A DNA stretch of 8,999 nucleotides from an uncultured Chitinophagaceae bacterium (GCA_946885335.1 CAMPGG010000129.1:1-8999), one strand, 5' to 3'; counted from the first letter of the stretch, positions 1 through 6,434 are shown. Notes: generated by a model from the letters alone, not told the origin. A program made the numbers and translations.

Positions 1-31
1 ATTTTTATTTAAATAATAAAATCCCATCTGA

Positions 32-92
32 TTTTGTGTACACGGGAAAATTATTTTATGCTGTTTCTCAATACACAAAACAAAATAATTTT
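32..92. repeat. two interleaved AT-rich inverted repeats
   Basis: Two perfect inverted repeats cross each other. The arm at 32-40 (TTTTGTGTA) is the reverse complement of 72-80, and the arm at 47-57 (AAAATTATTTT) is the reverse complement of 82-92. Because the arms are ordered A-B-A'-B', an RNA could form either hairpin or an H-type pseudoknot, but not both as nested hairpins. An 8-base palindrome GTGTACAC (36-43) lies within the region. It is upstream of the promoter for the secreted protein at 244, so it could be the 3' flank of a gene off the left edge, a protein-binding region, or chance in AT-rich DNA. The repeats are seen directly; any function is not established. Confidence 0.5.
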
Positions 93-193
93 AGTGGAAA
101 AAGAATTTTAATCATCCACAGTGGCGGGTTACAGGGAAATTTATCTCTGCCGAAGGGAAAGTTAATGTTCTGAAAATTTTATAACTGCTTCCC

Positions 194-201
194 TATCTTT
201 G
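194..201 (+). promoter_or_regulatory. -7 box for the secreted protein gene
   Basis: TATCTTTG matches the Bacteroidota -7 consensus TAnnTTTG exactly. It ends 42 bases before the ATG at 244, so transcription would start near 206 and leave a leader of about 35-40 bases. No clear TTTG-type -33 element lies 17-23 bases upstream; the closest sequence is TTCTG at 168-172. No Shine-Dalgarno sequence is evident before the ATG, which is usual in this phylum. Confidence 0.6.
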
Positions 202-243
202 TTTGCAACATAAAAAAATTGATTTTTTTTCGTTTAACTAATT

Positions 244-942
244 ATGAAGAAATTCTTTTCAGCCCTAAGTATACTATTATCCGCTGCCTGTATGGTCCAT
301 GCTCAAGATACTTTACCCCGTTTTTCCGTTGAAAACATCGGTAATAAAAGGATTGTTGTGAGCTGGACGAATCCACATGCACTGGTGAAACAGATAAATG
401 TTCAAAGATCCTTTGACAGTGTTAAAAGCTATACCACCATTTTAAATGTTGCTGATCCTAATGCCCCTGAAAATGGATATGCAGATGCAACCGCACCAAA
501 TACAAATATGTTTTACCGGCTGTTTGTAGTGCTGGATAAAGGTGAATTTTATTTTACTGCGGCAAAAAAGCCGATCATTGACTCCACCCGCAAACCGGAT
601 ATGTCAAAGATCGCCACAAAAAAATTGGTAGATTCTTTAAATCAACCATCAGTATTCAATGGTAACTCCAATAAGCCTGTAACTTTTATTCCTTCACTGT
701 ATGTATTTACGCTGAAGGATGGATTTTTGCATGTTCGCTTACCAGGAGCCCCTGCAAAAAAATACACGTTGAAGTTTTATGATGAAGATGAAAATTTCCT
801 TTTCGAATTAAAAGATATTAAGCAGCCAAAAATGACATTGGAAAAATCAAATTTTTATCATGCTGGCTGGTTTCGCTTCGAACTGTTTGAAAACAATGTG
901 TTGCTTGAGAAGCACCGCTTTTATTTATCGAGGGATTTTTAA
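244..942 (+). CDS. secreted protein with fibronectin type III-like domain, function unknown
   Basis: This 232-residue protein starts with a clear signal peptide: lysines at 2-3, a hydrophobic core, and a likely cut in VHA|QD near residues 20-21. Residues of about 24-105 read like one fibronectin type III (FN3) beta-sandwich, with an early VSW strand and a late FYRLFVV strand just before an exposed loop. A linker of about 45 residues leads to a second predicted beta-rich domain (about 150-232) ending in repeated aromatic strands such as HAGWFRFEL and HRFYLSRDF. That C-terminal block resembles the plan of type IX secretion tails (short strands with a KFYDEDEN-like turn) but lacks their usual start, so I do not claim it is one. 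It is expected to be periplasmic or surface exposed. The gene has its own promoter and its stop overlaps that of convergent lipB by four bases. Similar proteins are typical of Chitinophagaceae, but the role is unknown. Confidence 0.85.
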   Translation: MKKFFSALSILLSAACMVHAQDTLPRFSVENIGNKRIVVSWTNPHALVKQINVQRSFDSVKSYTTILNVADPNAPENGYADATAPNTNMFYRLFVVLDKGEFYFTAAKKPIIDSTRKPDMSKIATKKLVDSLNQPSVFNGNSNKPVTFIPSLYVFTLKDGFLHVRLPGAPAKKYTLKFYDEDENFLFELKDIKQPKMTLEKSNFYHAGWFRFELFENNVLLEKHRFYLSRDF

Positions 943-1679
943 TTTTCCCGAAGTTCAGCATCAAAACAAACGGCAAAATTTTTCTTTACTTTTTGTTTTA
1001 CTTCCTCCAGGTTCACTTCCATACCTAATTCTTTTTGAAGTGATGTTACCTGCTTATTCTGTATACCACATGGAATAATGTGATTAAAATATGAAAGATC
1101 CGTATTGACATTGAAAGCAAAACCATGCATGGTGATCCATCGGCTGCATCTAACACCCATGGCGCAGATTTTTCTTTCTTTTCCAGGTATACCTGCATCA
1201 AGCCATACGCCTGTTTCTCCTGCTGATCGACCTGCTTCTACACCATAATCAGCCAACGTCATTATGATCATTTCTTCAAGCGTTCTTAAATACAAACCTA
1301 TATCAGTAAAAAAATTTTCAAGATCAAGAATTGGATAGCCAACGATTTGTTGGGGTCCATGAAAAGTTATATCTCCTCCCCTGTTGGTGTTAAAAAACTG
1401 TATACCTTTTTCAACCCTGTCATTTTCCCCAATCAAAATATGTTCTTTTTTTCCGCTTTTTCCTAACGTGTAAACGGGTGGATGTTCAACAAAAAGCAAA
1501 TGGTTGATAGTAGATTGTCTTTCTTGTTCATTCAGTAATTCATCTGCCGGCCCGGTTAATTGCAGCAGGCGATTTTGTGTTTTGATATCCAGGTTTGCTT
1601 TCATCAATTGTTCCTGGTAATCCCATGCGGATTGATAATCCATTTCCCCGAGGTCCTCAAAATATACGATCTGCTTCAT
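939..1679 (-). CDS. lipB: octanoyl-ACP:protein octanoyltransferase
   Basis: LipB moves the octanoyl group from octanoyl-acyl carrier protein to a lysine of the lipoyl domains of 2-oxoacid dehydrogenases and of glycine cleavage H protein; LipA, not in this window, then adds sulfur. The 246-residue protein carries the family blocks in order: HPPVYTLGKSG (about 66-75), RGGDITFHGP (100-109), KICAMGVRCSRW (170-181), MHGFAFNVNTDL (184-195) and IIPCGI (201-206). Cys203 in PCGI and Lys170 are the expected catalytic pair. The HGPGQ of many homologues reads HGPQQ here. It is longer than the roughly 210-residue E. coli enzyme because of an N-terminal region (about residues 25-58). The ATG at 1679 is preceded by a TAnnTTTG box only 10 bases upstream, implying a very short leader. 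It is divergent from the rluD-family gene and convergent with the secreted protein gene. Confidence 0.97.
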   Translation of the reverse strand: MKQIVYFEDLGEMDYQSAWDYQEQLMKANLDIKTQNRLLQLTGPADELLNEQERQSTINHLLFVEHPPVYTLGKSGKKEHILIGENDRVEKGIQFFNTNRGGDITFHGPQQIVGYPILDLENFFTDIGLYLRTLEEMIIMTLADYGVEAGRSAGETGVWLDAGIPGKERKICAMGVRCSRWITMHGFAFNVNTDLSYFNHIIPCGIQNKQVTSLQKELGMEVNLEEVKQKVKKNFAVCFDAELREN

Positions 1680-1689
1680 ATCTTACCTG

Positions 1690-1697
1690 CAAATGTA
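1690..1697 (-). promoter_or_regulatory. -7 box for lipB
   Basis: Read on the minus strand, TACATTTG matches TAnnTTTG exactly. Only 10 bases separate it from the lipB ATG at 1679, so transcription would start about 5 bases before the start codon. No TTG-type -33 element is seen at 17-23 bases upstream; the nearest TTG (1712-1710) is only 12 bases away. If the lipB start is correct, the mRNA is nearly leaderless. Confidence 0.5.
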
Positions 1698-1716
1698 ATA
1701 ATGCACTTTCAATCTT

Positions 1717-1724
1717 TACCTTTG
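1717..1724 (+). promoter_or_regulatory. -7 box for the rluD-family gene
   Basis: TACCTTTG matches TAnnTTTG exactly and ends 34 bases before the ATG at 1759. It lies back to back with the lipB box (1697-1690), so the 79-base spacer appears to hold two divergent promoters. No convincing -33 element is visible. Confidence 0.55.
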
Positions 1725-1758
1725 CGAATTATTAAAGGTTCATAAATATTTTTGACGC

Positions 1759-2811
1759 ATGACGGATCCGTCCAATGACATAAAGGAAGTAAACGATACC
1801 AGTGATGAACTATTTGAAAGATTTTCTTTTATTGTTGATAAAGGACAGGAACCATACCGTATAGACAAATTCCTGATGAATCGTATTGAAAGAGCCACCC
1901 GCAATAAATTGCAGGGTGCCATCAATGCAGGAATGGTGCTGGTGAATGGAAATCCGGTTAAACCCAATTATAAAATCAGGGCTGCCGATGAAATCATAGT
2001 ATACTCTGACATGTCGCCGGAAGAAGTGAAAGTAATTCCGGAAAAAATGGATCTTAATATTGTTTATGAAGATGAAGACCTGATGGTGATCAATAAACCT
2101 GCTGGTATGGTTGTTCATCCCGGCAGTGGAAATTATTCGGGCACTTTATTAAATGGCATTGCATGGTATTTGAAAGAAAATTACCCGCAGCTAACAGAAG
2201 ATATGCTTCCCCGTTATGGTCTTGTTCATCGCATTGATAAAAATACAAGTGGGTTATTGGTGTTGGCAAAGAATGATAAATCAATGAGCCTGTTGGCCAA
2301 ACAATTTTTTGATCATACGGTCAGCCGGAAATATTTAGCACTTGTTTGGGGTGATATGAAAGAAGATGAAGGTACCATTATTGCGCATGTAGGCCGCCAC
2401 CAGCGATTCAGAAAATTGTTTGAAGCATATCCCGAAGGTGAGCATGGTAAAGAAGCGATTACTCATTATAAAGTATTGGAAAGAATGGGTTATGTAACAC
2501 TTGTTGAATGTGTGCTGGAAACCGGGCGTACACACCAGATCAGGGTGCATATGAAACATATCGGGCATCCATTATTCAGTGATGATTTTTATGGCGGAGA
2601 TAAAATTGTGAAGGGAACTGTTTTTACAAAATATAAACAGTTTGTTGAAAATTGCTTTGCCATTTGTCCGCGCCAGGCACTTCATGCAAAGACTTTGGGT
2701 TTTATACATCCTTCAACAAAAAAAGAAATGTTGTTTAATAGTTCATTGCCGGATGATATGGAAATGCTTATTGAAAAATGGCGCGGGTATAGTAAAACAT
2801 TTGTAAAATAG
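1759..2811 (+). CDS. rluD: RluA/RluD-family 23S rRNA pseudouridine synthase
   Basis: This 350-residue enzyme isomerises uridines in RNA to pseudouridine in the cytoplasm. An N-terminal S4 RNA-binding domain spans about 33-85 (YRIDKFLMNRI, then AGMVLVNG). The catalytic domain begins near 100 with the YEDEDLMVINKPAGMVVHPG block (103-121). The active-site motif HRIDKNTSG starts at 157, with catalytic Asp160, and GRTHQIRVHMKHIGHPLF follows in the C-terminal half. The S4 domain plus this layout matches RluD, which in E. coli modifies the helix 69 loop of 23S rRNA, but Bacteroidota carry several paralogues, so the target sites are inferred. The first 30 residues form an acidic extension of unknown value. 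The gene is a single transcription unit with its own promoter and ends 18 bases from the convergent stop of the secreted protein gene at 2830. Confidence 0.93.
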   Translation: MTDPSNDIKEVNDTSDELFERFSFIVDKGQEPYRIDKFLMNRIERATRNKLQGAINAGMVLVNGNPVKPNYKIRAADEIIVYSDMSPEEVKVIPEKMDLNIVYEDEDLMVINKPAGMVVHPGSGNYSGTLLNGIAWYLKENYPQLTEDMLPRYGLVHRIDKNTSGLLVLAKNDKSMSLLAKQFFDHTVSRKYLALVWGDMKEDEGTIIAHVGRHQRFRKLFEAYPEGEHGKEAITHYKVLERMGYVTLVECVLETGRTHQIRVHMKHIGHPLFSDDFYGGDKIVKGTVFTKYKQFVENCFAICPRQALHAKTLGFIHPSTKKEMLFNSSLPDDMEMLIEKWRGYSKTFVK

Positions 2812-2829
2812 AACCCTGGCTCCAAAAAG

Positions 2830-3798
2830 TTACCTGGTAAAATTGAATAAAGTGGCTGTAAATACACCCTTCTCCCGTTTTTTAAATGCAACATCCCAAT
2901 TGCCATTATAACTGATCATTTTAGGCACCAGTAAATCCTGGAAGCGGGTCATCAAAATTTCCATCGAAACATTAAAATCATATAAAGGAGTAGCATAACT
3001 GAGGTCATATTGACGACCCACAATTTCCATGGTTTTATTATTGAACCAGGTAGTCATGTTATCAAAAACAATATGATTTTTTTCTCCTTTTGATAAACCA
3101 GGTTTTGCTTTGATAGAAAATATATAACAATACTGTCCTTCATAATCACCAAGATCTATTGTAAAATCATAATACCTGGCAATTTCGGGATCAAAAATGT
3201 TTATTTTATTTCCAATGAATGGAATACCCGGAATTTTTTTGCCGGGATTAAAGAACATCATTTTTAATTGTTCCCGGTGTTTATCCAAACCTTTTTTTGA
3301 CTTTGTACTCAGCTCAATACCTTTTACAATATTATTTTCACCACAAACTTTTCCATTGGTAAAAAATAAGCTGGCATACAATTGCGCAGTAAAATACCTG
3401 AAATCATCTCCATCATACATATTACCACTGGATCTTTCTTCCAATACATCCATTGTTCTGCAACCACCTGATACCTGTTGTCTTGTTTTACTTTGCAGAG
3501 AAGCCGACATCCTGCCCTTTTTATCAAACATACGGATATCATTAAACGAAGTAAATCCCAGTATGCGAAGATTGCGGAATGCCTTATAAAAAGTTGTATC
3601 CTCTTTTATTCTCCGGATGAATGATGGTACATCCAGGTCGGCACGGACAACTACTTCTGTCAAATTAATCATTCTTTCAAGCGCAGCGGCATCAACTGAA
3701 TCCTGCTGTGCATGCAGAAACCTGGAAAATAATAGAAATGGTATAAGTATGAGTATTCTCAGCAGGTCATTTTTTAGGGAACGACATTTTATAATCAA
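2830..3798 (-). CDS. secreted or periplasmic protein of unknown function, TTG start
   Basis: I do not recognise a characterised family for this 322-residue protein. Residues 1-30 form a good signal peptide: basic start (K4, R6, K9), a long hydrophobic core (about 12-26) and a likely cut at HA|QQ. The mature part starts with a short acidic helix and LTEVVVRAD, then DVPSFIRRIKEDTTFYKAFRN (split here by description: about 56-76), a basic-polar region around MSASLQSKTRQQ, a C-R-T-M motif, and a C-terminal half rich in alternating aromatic strands, suggesting a beta-rich fold. Three cysteines remain in the mature protein. The frame is closed by a TAG a few codons upstream and has no ATG before the hydrophobic core, so TTG at 3798 is the best start; it is inside def, giving a 32-base overlap and likely translational coupling. 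Similar proteins occur beside def or alone in Chitinophagaceae as far as I recall. Role unknown; envelope location is inferred. Confidence 0.8.
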   Translation of the reverse strand: MIIKCRSLKNDLLRILILIPFLLFSRFLHAQQDSVDAAALERMINLTEVVVRADLDVPSFIRRIKEDTTFYKAFRNLRILGFTSFNDIRMFDKKGRMSASLQSKTRQQVSGGCRTMDVLEERSSGNMYDGDDFRYFTAQLYASLFFTNGKVCGENNIVKGIELSTKSKKGLDKHREQLKMMFFNPGKKIPGIPFIGNKINIFDPEIARYYDFTIDLGDYEGQYCYIFSIKAKPGLSKGEKNHIVFDNMTTWFNNKTMEIVGRQYDLSYATPLYDFNVSMEILMTRFQDLLVPKMISYNGNWDVAFKKREKGVFTATLFNFTR

Positions 3799-4348
3799 CT
3801 GAAACTTTGCCTTTGGATATATCGGCTAATTTGCCTTTCATTAATTTTTTCTTCAAGGGCGATAAATAATCAATGAACAACTTGCCTTCAATATGATCGT
3901 ATTCATGTAAAATAACCCTGGCTGTAATGCCAGTATAAGTTTCGGAATGGGGTTCAAAATTTTCATCAACAAATTCAAGGGTAACTTCTTCCTGTCGTAA
4001 AATATCTTCCCTGATTTTCGGTATGCTCAAACAACCTTCATTATACACCCATTCTTCTCCATTTAATTTTGTGATATGTGCGTTGATGAAAACCTGTTTA
4101 ATTCCTGGATCATCTTTGAAATTTTTCTTTTCTTCATCTTCCATATTTTCAAAAACCTGCGTACTGTCTACCACAAACATGCGTATATCCTTATTTACCT
4201 GCGGAGCTGCTAATCCCACGCCATTGCTTGCATACATGGTCTCCCACATATCTTCAATAAATTTTTCTAAATGAGGATAATCAGCATCAATATCATTACA
4301 TACTTTTCTTAATACAGGATTTCCATATGCTACAATTGGTAAAATCAT
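3767..4348 (-). CDS. def: peptide deformylase
   Basis: Def removes the formyl group from the N-terminal methionine of new proteins as they leave the ribosome, using a bound metal ion (usually iron). All three hallmark motifs are present in this 193-residue protein: GVGLAAPQ (43-50), EGCLS (104-108) and HEYDH (148-152). Cys106, His148 and His152 are the metal ligands and Glu149 is the catalytic acid/base. The spacing is normal for a class I/III-type bacterial enzyme; a charged insertion at about 66-80 (ENMEDEEKKNF) lengthens the loop between the first two motifs, which is common in Bacteroidota forms. The ATG at 4348 follows a purine-rich AGAGAGAA stretch and a promoter at 4371-4401. It lies 70 bases after ruvX and overlaps the next gene by 32 bases. 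Confidence 0.97.
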   Translation of the reverse strand: MILPIVAYGNPVLRKVCNDIDADYPHLEKFIEDMWETMYASNGVGLAAPQVNKDIRMFVVDSTQVFENMEDEEKKNFKDDPGIKQVFINAHITKLNGEEWVYNEGCLSIPKIREDILRQEEVTLEFVDENFEPHSETYTGITARVILHEYDHIEGKLFIDYLSPLKKKLMKGKLADISKGKVSVDYKMSFPKK

Positions 4349-4370
4349 TATTCTCTCTGTTATTTTAAAT

Positions 4371-4401
4371 CAAAATTATCTATTAAGCGCTGATCTGCCA
4401 A
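4371..4401 (-). promoter_or_regulatory. promoter before def
   Basis: On the minus strand a TTG (4401-4399) is followed after 20 bases by TAATTTTG (4378-4371), a full match to the Bacteroidota layout TTG-N17-23-TAnnTTTG. Transcription would start near 4366, giving a leader of about 18 bases that includes the purine-rich AGAGAGAA in front of the def ATG. It is the best two-part promoter in the window and suggests def and the downstream secreted protein are expressed apart from ruvX. Confidence 0.6.
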
Positions 4402-4418
4402 TAATCTTAACAAACAAT

Positions 4419-4832
4419 TCAACCATGCTTTTGCAGGTACTCCTGCAGCATGATCGTTGCGGCGATCTCATCAACCAAAGCTTTGTTTCTGCGCTGTTTC
4501 TTTTTTAGTCCCATTTCAATCATGGCCTGGGAAGCCATTTTTGATGTATATCTTTCATCCACTTTCTCGATGGGTATATTGGGGAAATTTTTTTGCAGTT
4601 CCTTGATACATTTTAAAACCAATGGTGTGGCATGTGTGGCCGTATCATCCATATTCCAGGGCTCCCCGATCAGTATCAGGGACACCTTTTCATTTTGAAA
4701 ATAATCTTTTAAAAACGTTATCAATTTGGGCGATTCAACAGTTGTAAGTCCTGTAGCTATAATTCGCAGCGGGTCTGTAACGGCAAGGCCTGTACGTTTT
4801 AACCCGTAATCAATACAAATAATCCTTGACAA
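4419..4832 (-). CDS. ruvX: RuvX/YqgF family RNase H-like nuclease, TTG start
   Basis: This 137-residue protein has the family's usual length and motifs. IDYGLKRTGLAVTDPL (about 7-22) carries the first acidic residue Asp8; LILIGEPWNMDDT (about 52-64) is the central strand and loop; VDERYTS (91-97) carries Glu93; and VDEIAA (120-125) carries Asp121. These form the RNase H-like acidic cluster. YqgF is an essential or near-essential protein in E. coli, linked to 16S rRNA 5' end processing and also named putative pre-16S rRNA nuclease; the older name is Holliday junction resolvase-like. The start is TTG at 4832: the frame has a TAA five codons upstream and no ATG or GTG in between, while the core motif begins at residue 5. 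It follows the UbiA gene by 36 bases and is likely cotranscribed with it. Confidence 0.94.
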   Translation of the reverse strand: MSRIICIDYGLKRTGLAVTDPLRIIATGLTTVESPKLITFLKDYFQNEKVSLILIGEPWNMDDTATHATPLVLKCIKELQKNFPNIPIEKVDERYTSKMASQAMIEMGLKKKQRRNKALVDEIAATIMLQEYLQKHG

Positions 4833-4836
4833 ATTT

Positions 4837-4848
4837 TTAATGCATTAA
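4837..4848. repeat. 12-base perfect palindrome before ruvX
   Basis: TTAATGCATTAA is a perfect palindrome that ends four bases before the ruvX TTG start, in the 36-base spacer after the UbiA gene. It could be an operator half-site pair or simply chance; one or two palindromes of this length are expected by chance in 9 kb. The pairing is seen directly; a role is not shown. Confidence 0.3.
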
Positions 4849-4868
4849 GATGAATAAACCTGCTTTAA

Positions 4869-5771
4869 TCAGGATAAAAGTAATAAGTCTGCAATTAAAA
4901 ACACCGCAAACAAAACAGAAGCAATCCCGTTTGATGTCATGAAAGCAATGTTAACCCTTCGCAGATCATTTGGTTTCACAATTGAATGCTGGTAAATAAG
5001 CATACCTGTAAAAATGGCAAAGCCTACCCAATACAACCAGGAAAAGGATCCGTATAAACCACCGGCTAAAACAAAAAGAATACTTCCTAAATGAAGACCC
5101 TCTGAAACCCTGAGTGCTCTTGCTTTTCCAAGGGCTGCGGGAATTGAATATAATTCCTGTGAACGATCAAATTCTTCATCCTGCAGGGAATAAATGATAT
5201 CAAATCCACTTACCCAGGTAATTACCGCGAAGGAAAATAGCAGCGGAAGCCACTCAAATCGACCCGTAACCGCTAAAAAAGCACCTATGGGTGCCAGTGA
5301 TAAACCCAAACCCAATACAAGATGGCACAATGGCGTAAAACGTTTGGTATAGCTATACCCCAGCACCACGGCCAATGCTACCGGCGACAGGTAAAAACAT
5401 ATTTTATTAATGAAGATGCAGGTTATAACAAATAATACGCTGTTAATGATTGTAAACAGTAAAGCTGAATTAGCTGAAATGATACCTGCGGGAATTTCAC
5501 GGATAGCTGTGCGTGGATTGCGTGCATCAAAATGACGATCCAGGTAGCGGTTAAACGCCATGGCTGCACTTCTTGCAAATACCATACATAAAATGACCAG
5601 TATAAATTTAATGACCAGTTGCTCTGTAGTCAGCGAAATTCCTGGCTGTGAAACAGCTTCCTGCTTGTATCCCGATACCTGCATATACCCCAGGAAAAAT
5701 CCGATTATTCCAAAGGGCATGGCAAAAATGGTATGTGAAAACTTAATGAGAGAAAGATAATTTTTGAGCAT
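4869..5771 (-). CDS. UbiA-family polyprenyltransferase, MqnP-like
   Basis: A 300-residue integral inner-membrane enzyme with about eight hydrophobic segments. It attaches a polyprenyl chain to an aromatic ring during quinone synthesis. The first aspartate-rich motif is N74-R-Y-L-D78-R-H-F-D82, followed by NPRTAIREIPAG (85-96); the second is D191-IIYSLQ-D198-EEF-D202. These acidic residues bind the magnesium-diphosphate of the prenyl donor. The form with NPRT and DIIYSLQDEEFD followed by LYSIP is the version often called putative 4-hydroxybenzoate polyprenyltransferase, which in organisms with the futalosine menaquinone route is assigned as MqnP. That substrate is therefore a recalled family inference, and MenA or UbiA roles are not excluded. 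It lies 36 bases after trmH and 36 bases before ruvX; no TAnnTTTG box is seen in the gap before it, so it is probably cotranscribed with trmH. Confidence 0.9.
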   Translation of the reverse strand: MLKNYLSLIKFSHTIFAMPFGIIGFFLGYMQVSGYKQEAVSQPGISLTTEQLVIKFILVILCMVFARSAAMAFNRYLDRHFDARNPRTAIREIPAGIISANSALLFTIINSVLFVITCIFINKICFYLSPVALAVVLGYSYTKRFTPLCHLVLGLGLSLAPIGAFLAVTGRFEWLPLLFSFAVITWVSGFDIIYSLQDEEFDRSQELYSIPAALGKARALRVSEGLHLGSILFVLAGGLYGSFSWLYWVGFAIFTGMLIYQHSIVKPNDLRRVNIAFMTSNGIASVLFAVFLIADLLLLS

Positions 5772-5807
5772 TCAATATTTTTTGTCCCTAAGAAAATTAA
5801 TGGTTAC

Positions 5808-6335
5808 TTAAACACGTGATCTTATAACTTCCCACAAAACAATTCCGGCAGCCACACTCACATTCAATGAATGTTTCATACCAAGTTGTGGAATTTCTAT
5901 AAAATCATCACATAAAGCAAGTACTTCATTGGAAACGCCTTCTACTTCGTTACCAAAAATAATGGCCGCTTTTTCATCTGGCTTCAGTTCAATTTCATTT
6001 AACTTTTTGCTGTTCTTAACTTGTTCCACCGCCCAGATACGATACCCGTCTTCCTTTAATTTTTTTACCGCTTCCATTGTGGAATAAAAATATTTCCAGT
6101 TAACGGTATCCGTGGCGCCCAACGCTGTTTTATGAATATCCCTGTGCGGAGGTTGTGCAGTAAAACCACAAAGAAACATGCATTCTACTAAAAAGGCATC
6201 GGCAGTGCGAAAAACACTACCCACATTATGCATACTCCGAATATTATCCAACACCACAACTACAGGCATTTTTTCGGATTCCCTGAATTCTTCAACCGAT
6301 TTACGGTTCAACTCCTGCATCGATAATTTTTGCAT
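5808..6335 (-). CDS. TrmH/SpoU-family RNA 2'-O-ribose methyltransferase
   Basis: This 175-residue SPOUT-fold enzyme transfers methyl from S-adenosylmethionine to a ribose 2'-OH in tRNA or rRNA. Motif 1 is LDNIRSMHNVGSVFRTADAF (29-48), with Asn37 and the family Arg43. Motif 2 is IIFGNEVEGVS (about 125-135), and motif 3 is IPQLGMKHSLNVSVAAG (148-164), with Asn158; motifs 2 and 3 build the deep trefoil knot that binds the cofactor. It has only about 22 residues before the fold, so it lacks the N-terminal substrate-binding domain of RlmB-type enzymes. The exact target nucleotide cannot be told from sequence. The ATG at 6335 is only five bases after a TAnnTTTG box. It is the first gene of the minus-strand group and diverges from mutS. 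Confidence 0.93.
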   Translation of the reverse strand: MQKLSMQELNRKSVEEFRESEKMPVVVVLDNIRSMHNVGSVFRTADAFLVECMFLCGFTAQPPHRDIHKTALGATDTVNWKYFYSTMEAVKKLKEDGYRIWAVEQVKNSKKLNEIELKPDEKAAIIFGNEVEGVSNEVLALCDDFIEIPQLGMKHSLNVSVAAGIVLWEVIRSRV

Positions 6336-6340
6336 AACTG

Positions 6341-6373
6341 CAAAAGTAAGCCGACTATAAAACAGAAATTCAA
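6341..6373 (-). promoter_or_regulatory. promoter before trmH-family gene
   Basis: On the minus strand TTG (6373-6371) is followed after 22 bases by TACTTTTG (6348-6341), matching the Bacteroidota TTG-N17-23-TAnnTTTG form. Only five bases separate the box from the ATG at 6335, so the transcript would start at or beside the start codon. It is the likely main promoter for the trmH, UbiA and ruvX genes. Confidence 0.5.
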
Positions 6374-6434
6374 CATCCTTAATAAAAATGTATAAAAAAG
6401 AACACGTGAAAACTTCTTAAACCAAAGCGGATTT

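Larger units (their letters stand above)
1..243. other. intergenic region at left edge
   Basis: No coding frame of useful length begins or ends here on either strand. The stretch is strongly AT-rich and contains the interleaved inverted repeats (32-92) and, near its right end, a Bacteroidota-type promoter (194-201). No tRNA or other RNA gene is recognisable. The end of an upstream gene is not visible. Confidence 0.6.

Noticed and set aside
2812..2829. Terminator between the convergent rluD-family gene and the secreted protein gene
   Set aside because: The 18-base gap holds no stable stem and no T-run on either strand.
3197..3589. Open frame of 130 codons on the plus strand
   Set aside because: It is antisense to the secreted protein gene at 2830-3798, has no promoter or recognisable motif, and the minus-strand frame has a clear signal peptide and longer length.
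4855..4875. Possible terminator hairpin after the UbiA gene (CCTG with CAGG)
   Set aside because: The stem is only four base pairs and no T-run follows in the minus-strand direction, so it is not a convincing intrinsic terminator.
5811..6410. The sequence AACACGTGA occurs twice (5811 and 6401), each with the palindrome CACGTG
   Set aside because: One copy lies in the coding end of the trmH-family gene and the other in the mutS spacer. Two copies of nine bases in 9 kb do not make a case for a regulatory site without conservation.
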